A stretch of 5,515 nt of DNA from an uncultured Streptococcus sp. Its GTDB lineage: Bacteria > Bacillota > Bacilli > Lactobacillales > Streptococcaceae. The position numbers and the translations under genes are program-made. Each line of letters starts with the position of its first letter. The first letter of the stretch is position 1. Location of the stretch: assembly GCF_905372115.1 (NCBI RefSeq), contig NZ_CAJPNR010000069.1, positions 1-5,515 of the forward strand. Reading direction: 5' to 3'. Shown piece by piece: positions 1 to 5,491 of this stretch. The notes beneath the pieces are model-generated. The model searched no databases and was not told where the DNA came from. It saw only the letters and a program-made list of their open reading frames with translations.

Positions 1-240
1 GGGATATTCGTTCTCCGCTTCAAACATGCTATAACTAGAAAGTTGGGAAATAATGTCGCTTTTGAGACTATCAACCATCTGGTACTTATCTTGGTAGTGG
101 AGGTAGAAGGTGCCGCGATTAATCCCTGCCCGTTTGCAGAGCTTACTGATAGAGATATTATCAAATCTTTCCTCTGATAGTAGCTGGATCAAGGCTTCTT
201 TGATGTCTTCTTTAGTAGTAGTTTTTCGTTTCTGGGCCAT
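1..240 (-). CDS. TetR/AcrR-family transcriptional regulator, N-terminal 80 residues (cut by window edge)
   Basis: This is a DNA-binding repressor, probably of the divergent ABC exporter operon. It reads leftwards from ATG at 240-238, and the frame stays open to base 1, so the ligand-binding C-terminal part (TetR proteins are usually 180-220 aa) lies outside the window. Residues 10-55 form a standard TetR N-terminal domain. Helix 1 includes KEALIQLLSE. The helix-turn-helix runs from about residue 29 to 49 (ISISKLCKRAGINRGTFYLHY), and the FYLHYQDK stretch is typical of the family. A ribosome binding site, AAAAGGAAAG on the minus strand (245-254), lies just upstream of the ATG. The gene is divergent from the ATPase/permease pair and shares its promoter region, which is the usual layout for a local autoregulated repressor. 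The ligand cannot be deduced from the part seen. The family call is firm; control of the neighbouring operon is inferred from position and the paired operators. Confidence 0.93.
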   Translation of the reverse strand, partial: MAQKRKTTTKEDIKEALIQLLSEERFDNISISKLCKRAGINRGTFYLHYQDKYQMVDSLKSDIISQLSSYSMFEAENEYP

Positions 241-259
241 TTTTCTTTCCTTTTTGCTT

Positions 260-280
260 AAATCAACACTTTGTTGATTT
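260..280. promoter_or_regulatory. Operator O1, perfect inverted repeat, probable TetR-family binding site
   Basis: Two perfect 9-base arms, AAATCAACA (260-268) and TGTTGATTT (272-280), are separated by CTT. The site lies 7 bases upstream of the -35 box of the rightward promoter and at about +21 to +41 of the leftward (tetR) transcript, just before the tetR ribosome binding site. A second copy with one changed base lies at 330-348. Size, symmetry and place fit a TetR-dimer operator. The identity of the bound protein is inferred. Confidence 0.75.
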
Positions 281-287
281 TTGATTA

Positions 288-316
288 TTGCTTTTTATCT
301 AAGCTCATTATATAAT
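288..316 (+). promoter_or_regulatory. Promoter of the ABC exporter operon
   Basis: The -35 box TTGCTT (288-293) and a consensus -10 box TATAAT (311-316) are separated by exactly 17 bases. The expected transcription start is near 323, which puts operator O2 (330-348) at about +8 to +26. The start of the ATPase gene must therefore lie downstream of about 323, which supports ATG 383. Confidence 0.8.
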
Positions 317-335
317 ATCTGTGATTTAGAATCAA
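307..335 (-). promoter_or_regulatory. Divergent promoter of the tetR-type gene, overlapping the exporter promoter
   Basis: On the minus strand a -35 box TTGATT (bases 335-330) and a consensus -10 box TATAAT (312-307) are 17 bases apart. The -10 boxes of both directions are parts of the same palindrome, ATTATATAAT (307-316). The -35 box lies inside the left arm of operator O2. The expected start is near 300. Because the two promoters overlap, RNA polymerase probably cannot occupy both at once. Confidence 0.7.
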
Positions 336-348
336 CACCTTGTCGATT
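330..348. promoter_or_regulatory. Operator O2, near-perfect inverted repeat, probable TetR-family binding site
   Basis: Arms AATCAACA (330-337) and TGTCGATT (341-348) flank CCT, with one mismatch in the right arm compared with O1. Its centre is 69 bp from that of O1. It covers the -35 box of the leftward promoter and the early transcribed region of the rightward one, so a bound dimer could block both. The binding protein is inferred. Confidence 0.72.
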
Positions 349-382
349 TAAGGAGATGAGGTTTGAAAAGGAGAGAAGAGAT

Positions 383-1084
383 ATGGCTTATATTGAAATG
401 AAACATGGCTTTAAACGTTATCAGATGGGGGATACGGAAATAGTTGCCAATCACGATATTTCTTTTGAGATTGAAAAGGGGGAACTGGTCATTATCCTAG
501 GTGCTTCTGGTGCCGGTAAGTCTACGGTACTTAATATCCTTGGCGGTATGGATACCAATGATGAGGGAGACATCCTGATAGACGGACAGAATATTGCTGA
601 CTACAATTCCCACCAGCTGACAGACTATCGGCGCAATGATGTGGGCTTCGTCTTTCAGTTTTATAATTTGGTGCCTAACCTGACGGCCAAGGAAAATGTC
701 GAATTAGCTTCTGAAATCGTCAAGGATGCCCAAGATCCAGTAGCAGCTCTGACCGCAGTTGGTCTGGAAAAGCGCCTCAATAATTTTCCGGCCCAGCTAT
801 CAGGAGGGGAGCAGCAGCGGGTGTCTATCGCTCGGGCTGTGGCTAAGAATCCCAAGATTTTGCTCTGCGATGAGCCGACAGGAGCTTTGGACTACAATAC
901 CGGCAAGCAAGTGCTGCAAATCTTACAGGACATGTCCCGCAATCAAGGGGCGACGGTGATTATCGTGACCCACAATGCTGCCTTGGCTCCCATTGCTGAC
1001 CGGGTTATCCGCATGCACGATGCGAGAGTCAAGAGTGTTACAGTCAATGAACAACCACAGGATATAAGTACATTGGAGTATTGA
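383..1084 (+). CDS. ABC transporter ATP-binding protein, MacB/LolD (FtsE-like) type
   Basis: This is the cytoplasmic ATPase that should power the FtsX-type permease encoded next. The 233-residue protein has all nucleotide-binding motifs intact: Walker A GASGAGKST (40-48), Q-loop glutamine Q92 in FVFQFYNL, signature LSGGEQQR (139-146), Walker B ILLCDEP (159-165) with catalytic E164, D-loop ALD (168-170) and H-loop H197. Length and motif spelling are those of the LolD/MacB subgroup, which acts with FtsX-domain permeases to export peptides, lipids or drugs, or to transmit force across the membrane. The frame is open back to 281, but the promoter -10 box is at 311-316, so the long form cannot be the product. 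ATG 383 has a good ribosome binding site, AAAGGAG (367-373), with 9 bases of spacing. The gene ends one base before the permease start, so the two are surely cotranscribed and probably translationally coupled. The substrate is unknown; bacitracin- or peptide-type resistance is possible but not shown. Confidence 0.95.
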   Translation: MAYIEMKHGFKRYQMGDTEIVANHDISFEIEKGELVIILGASGAGKSTVLNILGGMDTNDEGDILIDGQNIADYNSHQLTDYRRNDVGFVFQFYNLVPNLTAKENVELASEIVKDAQDPVAALTAVGLEKRLNNFPAQLSGGEQQRVSIARAVAKNPKILLCDEPTGALDYNTGKQVLQILQDMSRNQGATVIIVTHNAALAPIADRVIRMHDARVKSVTVNEQPQDISTLEY

Positions 1085-1085
1085 T

Positions 1086-3809
1086 ATGAAGAGAAAGATT
1101 TATTGGAAAGATATTCTGCGCTCCTTCACTAGCTCTAAAGGACGTTTCCTATCTATTTTAATCCTCATGATGCTGGGCTCTTTAGCTCTCGTGGGGCTTA
1201 AGGTCGCTCCACCCAATATGCGCAGAACAGCAACAGATTATTTGAAAGAGCAACGAACCATGGACTTGGCTGTTATAGCGGACTATGGTTTGGATAAGGC
1301 GGATCAGAAAGAGCTGGCAGCTATCAAGGGAGCGGATATCGAATTTGGCTATCTGACAGATGTCACCGTAGACGAAGAGGCCCTCCGAGTATTCTCAGAT
1401 ACTAAGGATATTTCAAACTTTCAAGTGACCTCTGGCCGTCTTCCTAAGAAAGAGCAAGAAATTGCCCTGGCTAGCTTTTGGTCTAAGAAATACAAACTTG
1501 GTCAGGAGATTGATCTGACCGAGAAAGCAGGCAGTCGGTCAGTTCTGAAAAACAAGACCTATAAGGTCGTGGGATTTGTCAACTCGGCGGAGCTATGGTC
1601 GGATAGAAATTTGGGCAATGCGACTAGTGGCAGCGGGGCTTTATCAGCCTATGCTGTAGTTAGCCCTAAGGCCTTTGATACAGATGTTTACAGTATTGCC
1701 CGCCTGCGCTATCATGATTTAGAAAAGCTGGATCCTTTCTCTGCAAGCTATCAGGAGCGTTTGGAGCAGCACCAGACTGCTTTGGACAAGAGCCTGGAAG
1801 ATAACGGAGCGGCCCGGTTTAAGCGATTAGAGGCAGATGCCAAAAGCACCATTCAGAATGGCCAAGATAAGATCGGTCAGGCTGAGAGTGGGCTAAGCCA
1901 AGGAAAAAAACAGTTAGAGCAAGCTCAGAGTCAGCTGGATCAACAAAAAAGCCAGCTAGAAGTAGCTCAAGCCGCTTCTATCCTCCCTCCTGCACAGCTC
2001 AGCCAGAGCCAGCAGCAGCTTCAGGAAGCTGAGTCCCAGCTCAATCAGAAAAAAGCAGAGCTAGCTCAGGCAGAGAAAGACTTATCAGCTAGCAAGGACA
2101 AGCTAGCTGACGCTAAGGCAGACCTGAGTCGTTTGAAAGAGCCAGCTTATCATAGCTATGATCGCAAGTCTCTGCCAGGTGGTAATGGCTATTATACGTA
2201 TAAAAACTCCATGAATAGTATTGCGTCGATTGGTAATATCTTCCCGGTGGTGCTCTATCTGGTGGCAGCTATGGTGACCTTTACCACCATGACTCGCTTT
2301 GTCGACGAGGAGCGAACAAATGCAGGTGTCTTTAAGGCTCTAGGCTATCATAGCCGAGATATCATTCGCAAGTTTGCTCTTTATGGTTTTGTGGCAGGGA
2401 GTCTAGGTACCCTCATAGGGATTCTGCTGGGGCATTATTTCTTGTCAGGTGTGATTTCTTCTATTATTACCAGAGGGATGGTGCTTTCTGCCCCTCATGC
2501 TTATTTTTATATTTCCTATAGTTTACTGGCCCTGGGACTTTCCCTTCTATCGAGTGTTCTCCCTGCCTATTTGGTGGCAAGACGGGAGTTGACAGAAGAA
2601 GCAGCTCACTTGCTTTTGCCCAAGCCACCGGTCAAGGGCTCCAAGATCTTTTTGGAAAGACTGTCCTTTATCTGGCGGCGCCTTAGCTTTACTCAGAAGG
2701 TCACAGCACGCAATATCTTTCGCTATAAGCAGCGGATGTTTATGACCATCTTTGGTGTGGTGGGTTCTGTTGCCCTGCTCTTTGCCGGTCTAGGACTCCA
2801 ATCTTCTATTGGTGGTATTCCAAAACGTCAGTTTGAGGAGATTCTGCGATACGACTTGATTGTCGCTGTCAATCCTGGGGAGAATCAAGCTGAGCAAGAC
2901 AAGCTGAAAAAGATGTTGGCAGATGACTCGATTGCTGCCTATCAGGAAATCCACAGTGAAACCCTAACAGAGAAATACAAAGGGAAAAAAGAGACAGAGT
3001 CAGTCACTTTAATGGTTACGGACAAGGAAAATTTTGAACCTTTTATTTCTATGGAAAGTCCTGACAAGCAGCAGAAGCTGACTCTCAAGGACGGTGCAGT
3101 GGTTTCGGATAAATTGGCCCGCATAGCTGGAGTTAGCCCCGGTGGCAGTATAGAGCTGGATGGCAAGTCTGTCAAGCTCGCAGCAGTCAATGAGAATCAT
3201 TTTGGCCATTTTGCCTTTATGAAGGCGACGGACTACCAGAAGATTTACGGCAAAAAGCCCGAGAAAAACGCTTATCTAGTGCGACTCAAGGACTCTTCTA
3301 GCAAAAATATTGTTGACAAGGCCAATGAATTTATGAGTCTCAAGTCTGTCAAGAGTGTTTCCCAAAATGCTAGCATGGTGAAGCAGTTCAACGTTTTTGC
3401 TGATTCTCTTAATAATACGATGCTGGTTTTGGTCCTGATTTCCATTCTTTTAGCAGTTGTCATTCTCTACAATCTGACAAATATCAATGTGGCTGAGCGG
3501 ATTCGAGAGCTGTCCACCATCAAGGTTTTGGGCTTCCATAATAAGGAAGTGACCCTCTATATCTATCGAGAGACCATTATTCTGTCAGTGATTGGGATGG
3601 CAGTTGGGCTTCTAGGCGGTTTCTTCCTGCATCGTTTTTTGATTGAGAAGGTTGCGTCTAGCATTATCAGCTTAAACCCTCAAGTAAGTCCCTCAGTCTA
3701 TCTGTTTCCTCTAACTGCAGTGACTCTTATTCTGTCCTTGCTTGGTTTCTTTGTCAACTACCGTCTCAGACGAGTAGATATGCTGGAAGCACTTAAGTCT
3801 GTTGATTGA
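1086..3809 (+). CDS. FtsX-type ABC transporter permease with extracytoplasmic coiled-coil hairpin
   Basis: This 907-residue membrane protein is the partner of the preceding ATPase. Eight hydrophobic segments are visible, at about 20-40, 382-403, 430-455, 473-497, 551-571, 777-798, 829-849 and 871-891. This fits two fused MacB/LolC-like four-helix units. Each unit has a large outer domain after its first helix (about 41-380 and 572-776) and an FtsX domain formed by the next three helices. The two FtsX domains carry matching cytoplasmic motifs: EERTNAGVFKALGYHSRDI (408-426) and ERIRELSTIKVLGFHNKEV (804-822). The first outer domain begins with a MacB-core-like part (about 55-215), then has a Q/A/S/E/K-rich heptad region (about 222-350) broken by a likely turn at SILPPAQL (298-305), so it should form an antiparallel coiled coil. 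GGAG (1075-1078), inside the end of the ATPase gene, lies 7 bases before the ATG. The substrate is unknown. Boundaries of helices are estimates by eye. Confidence 0.93.
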   Translation: MKRKIYWKDILRSFTSSKGRFLSILILMMLGSLALVGLKVAPPNMRRTATDYLKEQRTMDLAVIADYGLDKADQKELAAIKGADIEFGYLTDVTVDEEALRVFSDTKDISNFQVTSGRLPKKEQEIALASFWSKKYKLGQEIDLTEKAGSRSVLKNKTYKVVGFVNSAELWSDRNLGNATSGSGALSAYAVVSPKAFDTDVYSIARLRYHDLEKLDPFSASYQERLEQHQTALDKSLEDNGAARFKRLEADAKSTIQNGQDKIGQAESGLSQGKKQLEQAQSQLDQQKSQLEVAQAASILPPAQLSQSQQQLQEAESQLNQKKAELAQAEKDLSASKDKLADAKADLSRLKEPAYHSYDRKSLPGGNGYYTYKNSMNSIASIGNIFPVVLYLVAAMVTFTTMTRFVDEERTNAGVFKALGYHSRDIIRKFALYGFVAGSLGTLIGILLGHYFLSGVISSIITRGMVLSAPHAYFYISYSLLALGLSLLSSVLPAYLVARRELTEEAAHLLLPKPPVKGSKIFLERLSFIWRRLSFTQKVTARNIFRYKQRMFMTIFGVVGSVALLFAGLGLQSSIGGIPKRQFEEILRYDLIVAVNPGENQAEQDKLKKMLADDSIAAYQEIHSETLTEKYKGKKETESVTLMVTDKENFEPFISMESPDKQQKLTLKDGAVVSDKLARIAGVSPGGSIELDGKSVKLAAVNENHFGHFAFMKATDYQKIYGKKPEKNAYLVRLKDSSSKNIVDKANEFMSLKSVKSVSQNASMVKQFNVFADSLNNTMLVLVLISILLAVVILYNLTNINVAERIRELSTIKVLGFHNKEVTLYIYRETIILSVIGMAVGLLGGFFLHRFLIEKVASSIISLNPQVSPSVYLFPLTAVTLILSLLGFFVNYRLRRVDMLEALKSVD

Positions 3810-3821
3810 TAAAAAGACTTC

Positions 3822-3857
3822 AAAACTTTCACTCACTTGATGGGTGGAAGTTTTTTT
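3822..3857 (+). terminator. Rho-independent terminator of the ABC exporter operon
   Basis: The left arm (3822-3835, AAAACTTTCACTCA) pairs with the right arm (3841-3854) over about 14 base pairs including two G-T wobbles. The loop is CTTGA, and the right arm runs into seven T residues (3851-3857). It begins 12 bases after the permease stop codon. Confidence 0.87.
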
Positions 3858-3863
3858 GAACTT

Positions 3864-3872
3864 TGATATAAT
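3864..3872 (+). promoter_or_regulatory. Extended -10 promoter of the metallophosphoesterase gene
   Basis: TGATATAAT combines the extended -10 TG with a consensus TATAAT (3867-3872). At the 17-base position the -35 region reads GTGGAA (3844-3849), a poor match that falls inside the upstream terminator stem; extended -10 promoters often tolerate this. The expected start near 3879 gives a leader of about 24 bases. Confidence 0.65.
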
Positions 3873-3902
3873 ATTCTTTGTAAAGAAAGAGAAAGACATA
3901 CG

Positions 3903-4751
3903 ATGACACGAAAAATTGCCTTATTATCCGATGTGCATGGGAATAGCACAGCCTTGGAAGCAGTACTGGCGGATGCGGAAAGCCAGCAGGTGACAGACTA
4001 TTGGTTTTTGGGGGACTTGCTCCTGCCAGGAACCGGTCGCAGAAATATCTTAGATAGGATGGAGAAGCTGCACATCAGTCTCCAGGTCAGAGGGAATTGG
4101 GAAGACAGTCTCTGGCATGCCCTGCACCAAAAGTTAGACTTGACACGTCCCAGCCATCTCTACCTGACCCGGCTCTGCCATTTTGTCCTAGAGGAAATCC
4201 GTCCTGAAGAGATTGACCGCATGCAGGAACTTCCTCTACAGGTCTTGACAGAAGTAGAAGGCTTGAAGATTGCGGTTAGCCACCATCTGCCTGATAAGAA
4301 CTGGGGGCGGGAGCTGATTCATATTGGCGAGCAGAGAGATTTCGACCGCCTTTTTGAGGGAAATGACTGCGCTGTTGCAGTTTATGGTCATATTCACCAA
4401 CAGTTTCTTCGTTATGGGACTAAGGGTCAGCTGATTATCAATCCCGGCTCTATTGGTCAGCCATTCTTTCTAGATTCGGCTTTGCGTCAGGACTTGCGAG
4501 CCCAGTATGCCATTTTAGAGATAGATGAGACGGGTCTGGCTGATGTCGACCTTCGGCGCGTGGCCTACGATGTGGAGCAAGAGCTGAGATTGGCTCGGGA
4601 GCTCCACTTGCCTTACTATGAGATTTATCGGGAGAGCTTGGTCAATGGTATCCACCATACTCACAACCACGACCTGCTGCGGGAAATCAGTGAGCGGGAA
4701 GGCTATGCGGATGAGATTGCAGCTTTCTTAAAGTCCAGTCGTAACTGTTGA
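3903..4751 (+). CDS. Calcineurin-like metallophosphoesterase (YfcE/MJ0936-like core)
   Basis: This is a cytoplasmic metal-dependent phosphoesterase of 282 residues with no signal peptide. The metal-binding motifs appear in the usual order: SDVHGN with D10 and H12, GDLLLPG with D38, RGNWED with N65, SHH around H127/H128, and GHIH with H163 and H165, followed by NPGSIGQP (180-187). These are the hallmarks of the two-metal calcineurin-like fold, and the active site looks complete. YfcE-type enzymes are usually about 180 aa; this one has an extra C-terminal stretch of roughly 90 residues (about 190-282), charged and partly helical, with a histidine-rich HHTHNHD segment (251-257). The substrate cannot be told from sequence; relatives act on phosphodiesters or are annotated only as phosphoesterases. 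The start is fixed by the N-terminal strand that carries the first motif. The ribosome binding site is weak (AAAGA-type, no GGAG). It has its own promoter, and its last codons contain the operator and -35 box of the next gene. Confidence 0.9.
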   Translation: MTRKIALLSDVHGNSTALEAVLADAESQQVTDYWFLGDLLLPGTGRRNILDRMEKLHISLQVRGNWEDSLWHALHQKLDLTRPSHLYLTRLCHFVLEEIRPEEIDRMQELPLQVLTEVEGLKIAVSHHLPDKNWGRELIHIGEQRDFDRLFEGNDCAVAVYGHIHQQFLRYGTKGQLIINPGSIGQPFFLDSALRQDLRAQYAILEIDETGLADVDLRRVAYDVEQELRLARELHLPYYEIYRESLVNGIHHTHNHDLLREISEREGYADEIAAFLKSSRNC

Positions 4752-4757
4752 AGTTAC
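4741..4757. promoter_or_regulatory. Inverted repeat over the rrf2-type promoter, candidate autoregulatory operator (copy 1)
   Basis: GTAAC (4741-4745) and GTTAC (4753-4757) are perfect complements with the 7-base centre TGTTGAA. The repeat spans the last codons and stop of the phosphoesterase gene and contains the -35 box TTGAAG (4748-4753). The same GTAAY-N7-RTTAC pattern, with almost the same centre, occurs at the next promoter (core 5294-5310) and again at 5336-5352. A five-base stem followed by ACCATTTTT could also be read as a weak terminator, but the shared pattern at the other sites favours an operator. Confidence 0.6.
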
Positions 4758-4776
4758 ACCATTTTTGAGATATAAT
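4748..4776 (+). promoter_or_regulatory. Promoter of the Rrf2-type regulator gene
   Basis: The -35 box TTGAAG (4748-4753) and consensus -10 box TATAAT (4771-4776) are 17 bases apart. The -35 box overlaps the phosphoesterase stop codon (4749-4751). The expected start is near 4783, which excludes the in-frame GTG at 4778 as the translation start. Confidence 0.8.
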
Positions 4777-4807
4777 AGTGAGAGAAAATGATGAGGAAGG
4801 AGAAAAA

Positions 4808-5257
4808 ATGCAGATTTCTAGCCGTTTTACCATTGCCACTCATATGCTGATTGTATTGGCTTTGGAGGGAAAAAAACAAAAACTGACAAGTGATATCCTT
4901 GCTGGCAGTGTAGGAGTCAATCCAGTTATTATTCGCAAGACCCTGTCCCAGCTCAAGAATGCCGGGATGATTACCGTTGCTCGTGGGACTGGAGGAGCAG
5001 AGATTGCCAAAGATTTGAAAGACATTAGCCTGTTGGACGTCTATAGCGTGGTTGAGTGTCTAGGCAAGAGTGGCCAGCTCTTTAGCTTTCATGACAAGCC
5101 CAATCCAGACTGTCCTATCGGCAAGAACATTCACAATGTCTTAGACGACCGCTTGGCGGCTATTCAGGCAGCCATGGAAGCTGAATTGGCTCAGACCAGT
5201 CTTGACGAAGTTGTCGCAGCAACCGAAAAAGAAATTAAAGAACAATCTGTTTCCTAG
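4808..5257 (+). CDS. Rrf2-family winged-helix transcriptional regulator
   Basis: This is a 149-residue DNA-binding regulator. The N-terminus MQISSRFTIATHMLIVLAL is the characteristic first helix of the Rrf2 family. A winged helix-turn-helix follows: helix 2 around LTSDILAGSVG (26-36), recognition helix around NPVIIRKTLSQLKNAG (38-53), and a wing at ARGTGGAEIAKDLKDI (58-73). Then comes the family's long dimerisation helix (about 107-129). The only cysteines are C84 and C102 (in NPDCPIGKNI). The three closely spaced cysteines of IscR-like Fe-S members are absent, so a thiol-based or effector-free mode, as in YwnA- or HypR-like members, is more likely; this is inference. The start is ATG 4808, with AAGGAG (4797-4802) 5 bases upstream; a longer frame from GTG 4778 begins before the expected transcription start. 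An inverted repeat over its promoter, shared with the downstream promoter, suggests it represses itself and the gene to its right. Confidence 0.92.
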   Translation: MQISSRFTIATHMLIVLALEGKKQKLTSDILAGSVGVNPVIIRKTLSQLKNAGMITVARGTGGAEIAKDLKDISLLDVYSVVECLGKSGQLFSFHDKPNPDCPIGKNIHNVLDDRLAAIQAAMEAELAQTSLDEVVAATEKEIKEQSVS

Positions 5258-5274
5258 TGAGCAGATTGTTTTTT
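5238..5274 (+). terminator. Rho-independent terminator of the rrf2-type gene
   Basis: AACAATCTG (5241-5249) pairs perfectly with CAGATTGTT (5262-5270), and wobble pairs can lengthen the stem at both ends. Six T residues follow (5269-5274). The left arm lies within the last codons of the regulator gene (stop TAG 5255-5257), so the coding end doubles as terminator. Confidence 0.87.
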
Positions 5275-5291
5275 GTTAAGAATTTTCCAAG

Positions 5292-5312
5292 ATGTAATTG
5301 TTGACATTACAT
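5292..5312. promoter_or_regulatory. Perfect inverted repeat over the downstream promoter, candidate operator (copy 2)
   Basis: ATGTAAT (5292-5298) and ATTACAT (5306-5312) are perfect 7-base arms around TGTTGAC. The -35 box TTGACA (5301-5306) lies inside it. The core matches copy 1 at the rrf2 promoter: GTAA-Y-TGTTGA-M-R-TTAC. A GlnR/TnrA box (TGTNA-N7-TNACA) was considered, but here TGTAA and TTACA are 9 apart, so the spacing does not fit. Confidence 0.7.
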
Positions 5313-5328
5313 TAAGATCTGCTATACT
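5301..5328 (+). promoter_or_regulatory. Strong promoter of the gene entering at the right edge
   Basis: The consensus -35 box TTGACA (5301-5306) and -10 box TATACT (5323-5328) are 16 bases apart. Transcription should start near 5335. The promoter is bracketed by two copies of the GTAAY-N7-RTTAC repeat, so it is probably strong but repressed. Confidence 0.82.
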
Positions 5329-5334
5329 AATAGA

Positions 5335-5353
5335 TGTAACGCAAATGATTACA
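5335..5353. promoter_or_regulatory. Imperfect inverted repeat at the expected transcription start, candidate operator (copy 3)
   Basis: TGTAA (5335-5339) and TTACA (5349-5353) are complementary with 9 bases between, the same spacing as in copy 2; the core is GTAAC-GCAAATG-ATTAC. Its centre is 42 bp, about four helical turns, from the centre of copy 2. In RNA the same bases could form a small hairpin at the 5' end of the transcript. Confidence 0.5.
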
Positions 5354-5376
5354 ATTTAAATAAATCTTCGGAACAA

Positions 5377-5469
5377 ATGGAAAGGCAGGCATCCGCATCA
5401 AGGAACCTATCTCTGTTTTGGGGAAATAGTAATAAAAAAACATCGGGCAGGAAAACTGCTAACATTTAA
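5377..5469 (+). CDS. Possible 30-residue leader ORF (hypothetical, weak)
   Basis: ATG 5377 opens a frame of 30 codons that ends at TAA 5467-5469, shortly before the ribosome binding site of the next gene. The peptide starts MERQASASRNLSLFW and ends in a basic stretch, NKKTSGRKTANI. No good ribosome binding site precedes it (only GGA at 5370-5372), and no run of a single amino acid suggests classic attenuation. An open frame of this length could occur by chance. Confidence 0.2.
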   Translation: MERQASASRNLSLFWGNSNKKTSGRKTANI

Positions 5470-5491
5470 AATTAAAGAGAGGAGAAAAAAC

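Larger units (their letters stand above)
5335..5491 (+). promoter_or_regulatory. Leader (5' untranslated region) of about 157 nt, possible regulatory RNA of unknown type
   Basis: The distance from the expected transcription start to the ATG at 5492 is long compared with the roughly 25-60 base leaders elsewhere in the window. Visible elements are a possible hairpin CTAT...ATAG (5407-5429), a short hairpin GCAG-GAAAA-CTGC within 5450-5470, and a candidate 30-codon ORF (5377-5469). I checked by eye for T-box, TPP, FMN, purine, preQ1, THF, SAM, Mn (yybP-ykoY) and PyrR-type motifs and saw none. No intrinsic terminator with a T tract is visible inside it, so any control would act on translation or stability. 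Confidence 0.4.

Noticed and set aside
281..382. Longer ATPase reading frame starting at ATG 281 (34 extra residues), or at ATG 356
   Set aside because: The -10 box of the operon promoter is at 311-316, so 281 lies upstream of the transcript. ATG 356 directly abuts AAGGAG (350-355) with no spacing. ATG 383 has a properly spaced AAAGGAG and starts at the usual N-terminus of the family.
1851..2130. AGCT/CAG-rich repetitive-looking DNA inside the permease gene
   Set aside because: The repetition follows from the heptad Q/A/S/L codons of the coiled coil; the units are not exact tandem repeats at the DNA level.
2942..3463. Open frames of 63-82 codons on the minus strand inside the permease gene
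   Set aside because: They lie antisense to a clearly coding, conserved permease domain, have no recognisable domain and no convincing ribosome binding sites or promoters.
3711..3899. Minus-strand open frame of 62 codons across the exporter terminator
   Set aside because: It overlaps the permease C-terminus, the terminator and the phosphoesterase promoter, and its composition is what reading these elements backwards would give.
4778..4807. GTG 4778 as start of the Rrf2-type regulator
   Set aside because: It lies 2 bases after the -10 box and before the expected transcription start near 4783. ATG 4808 has a good ribosome binding site and gives the standard family N-terminus.
5292..5353. GlnR/TnrA boxes at the downstream promoter
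   Set aside because: The known site is TGTNA-N7-TNACA. Both repeats here have TGTAA and TTACA separated by 9 bases, and a closer match to the repeat at the rrf2 promoter exists.
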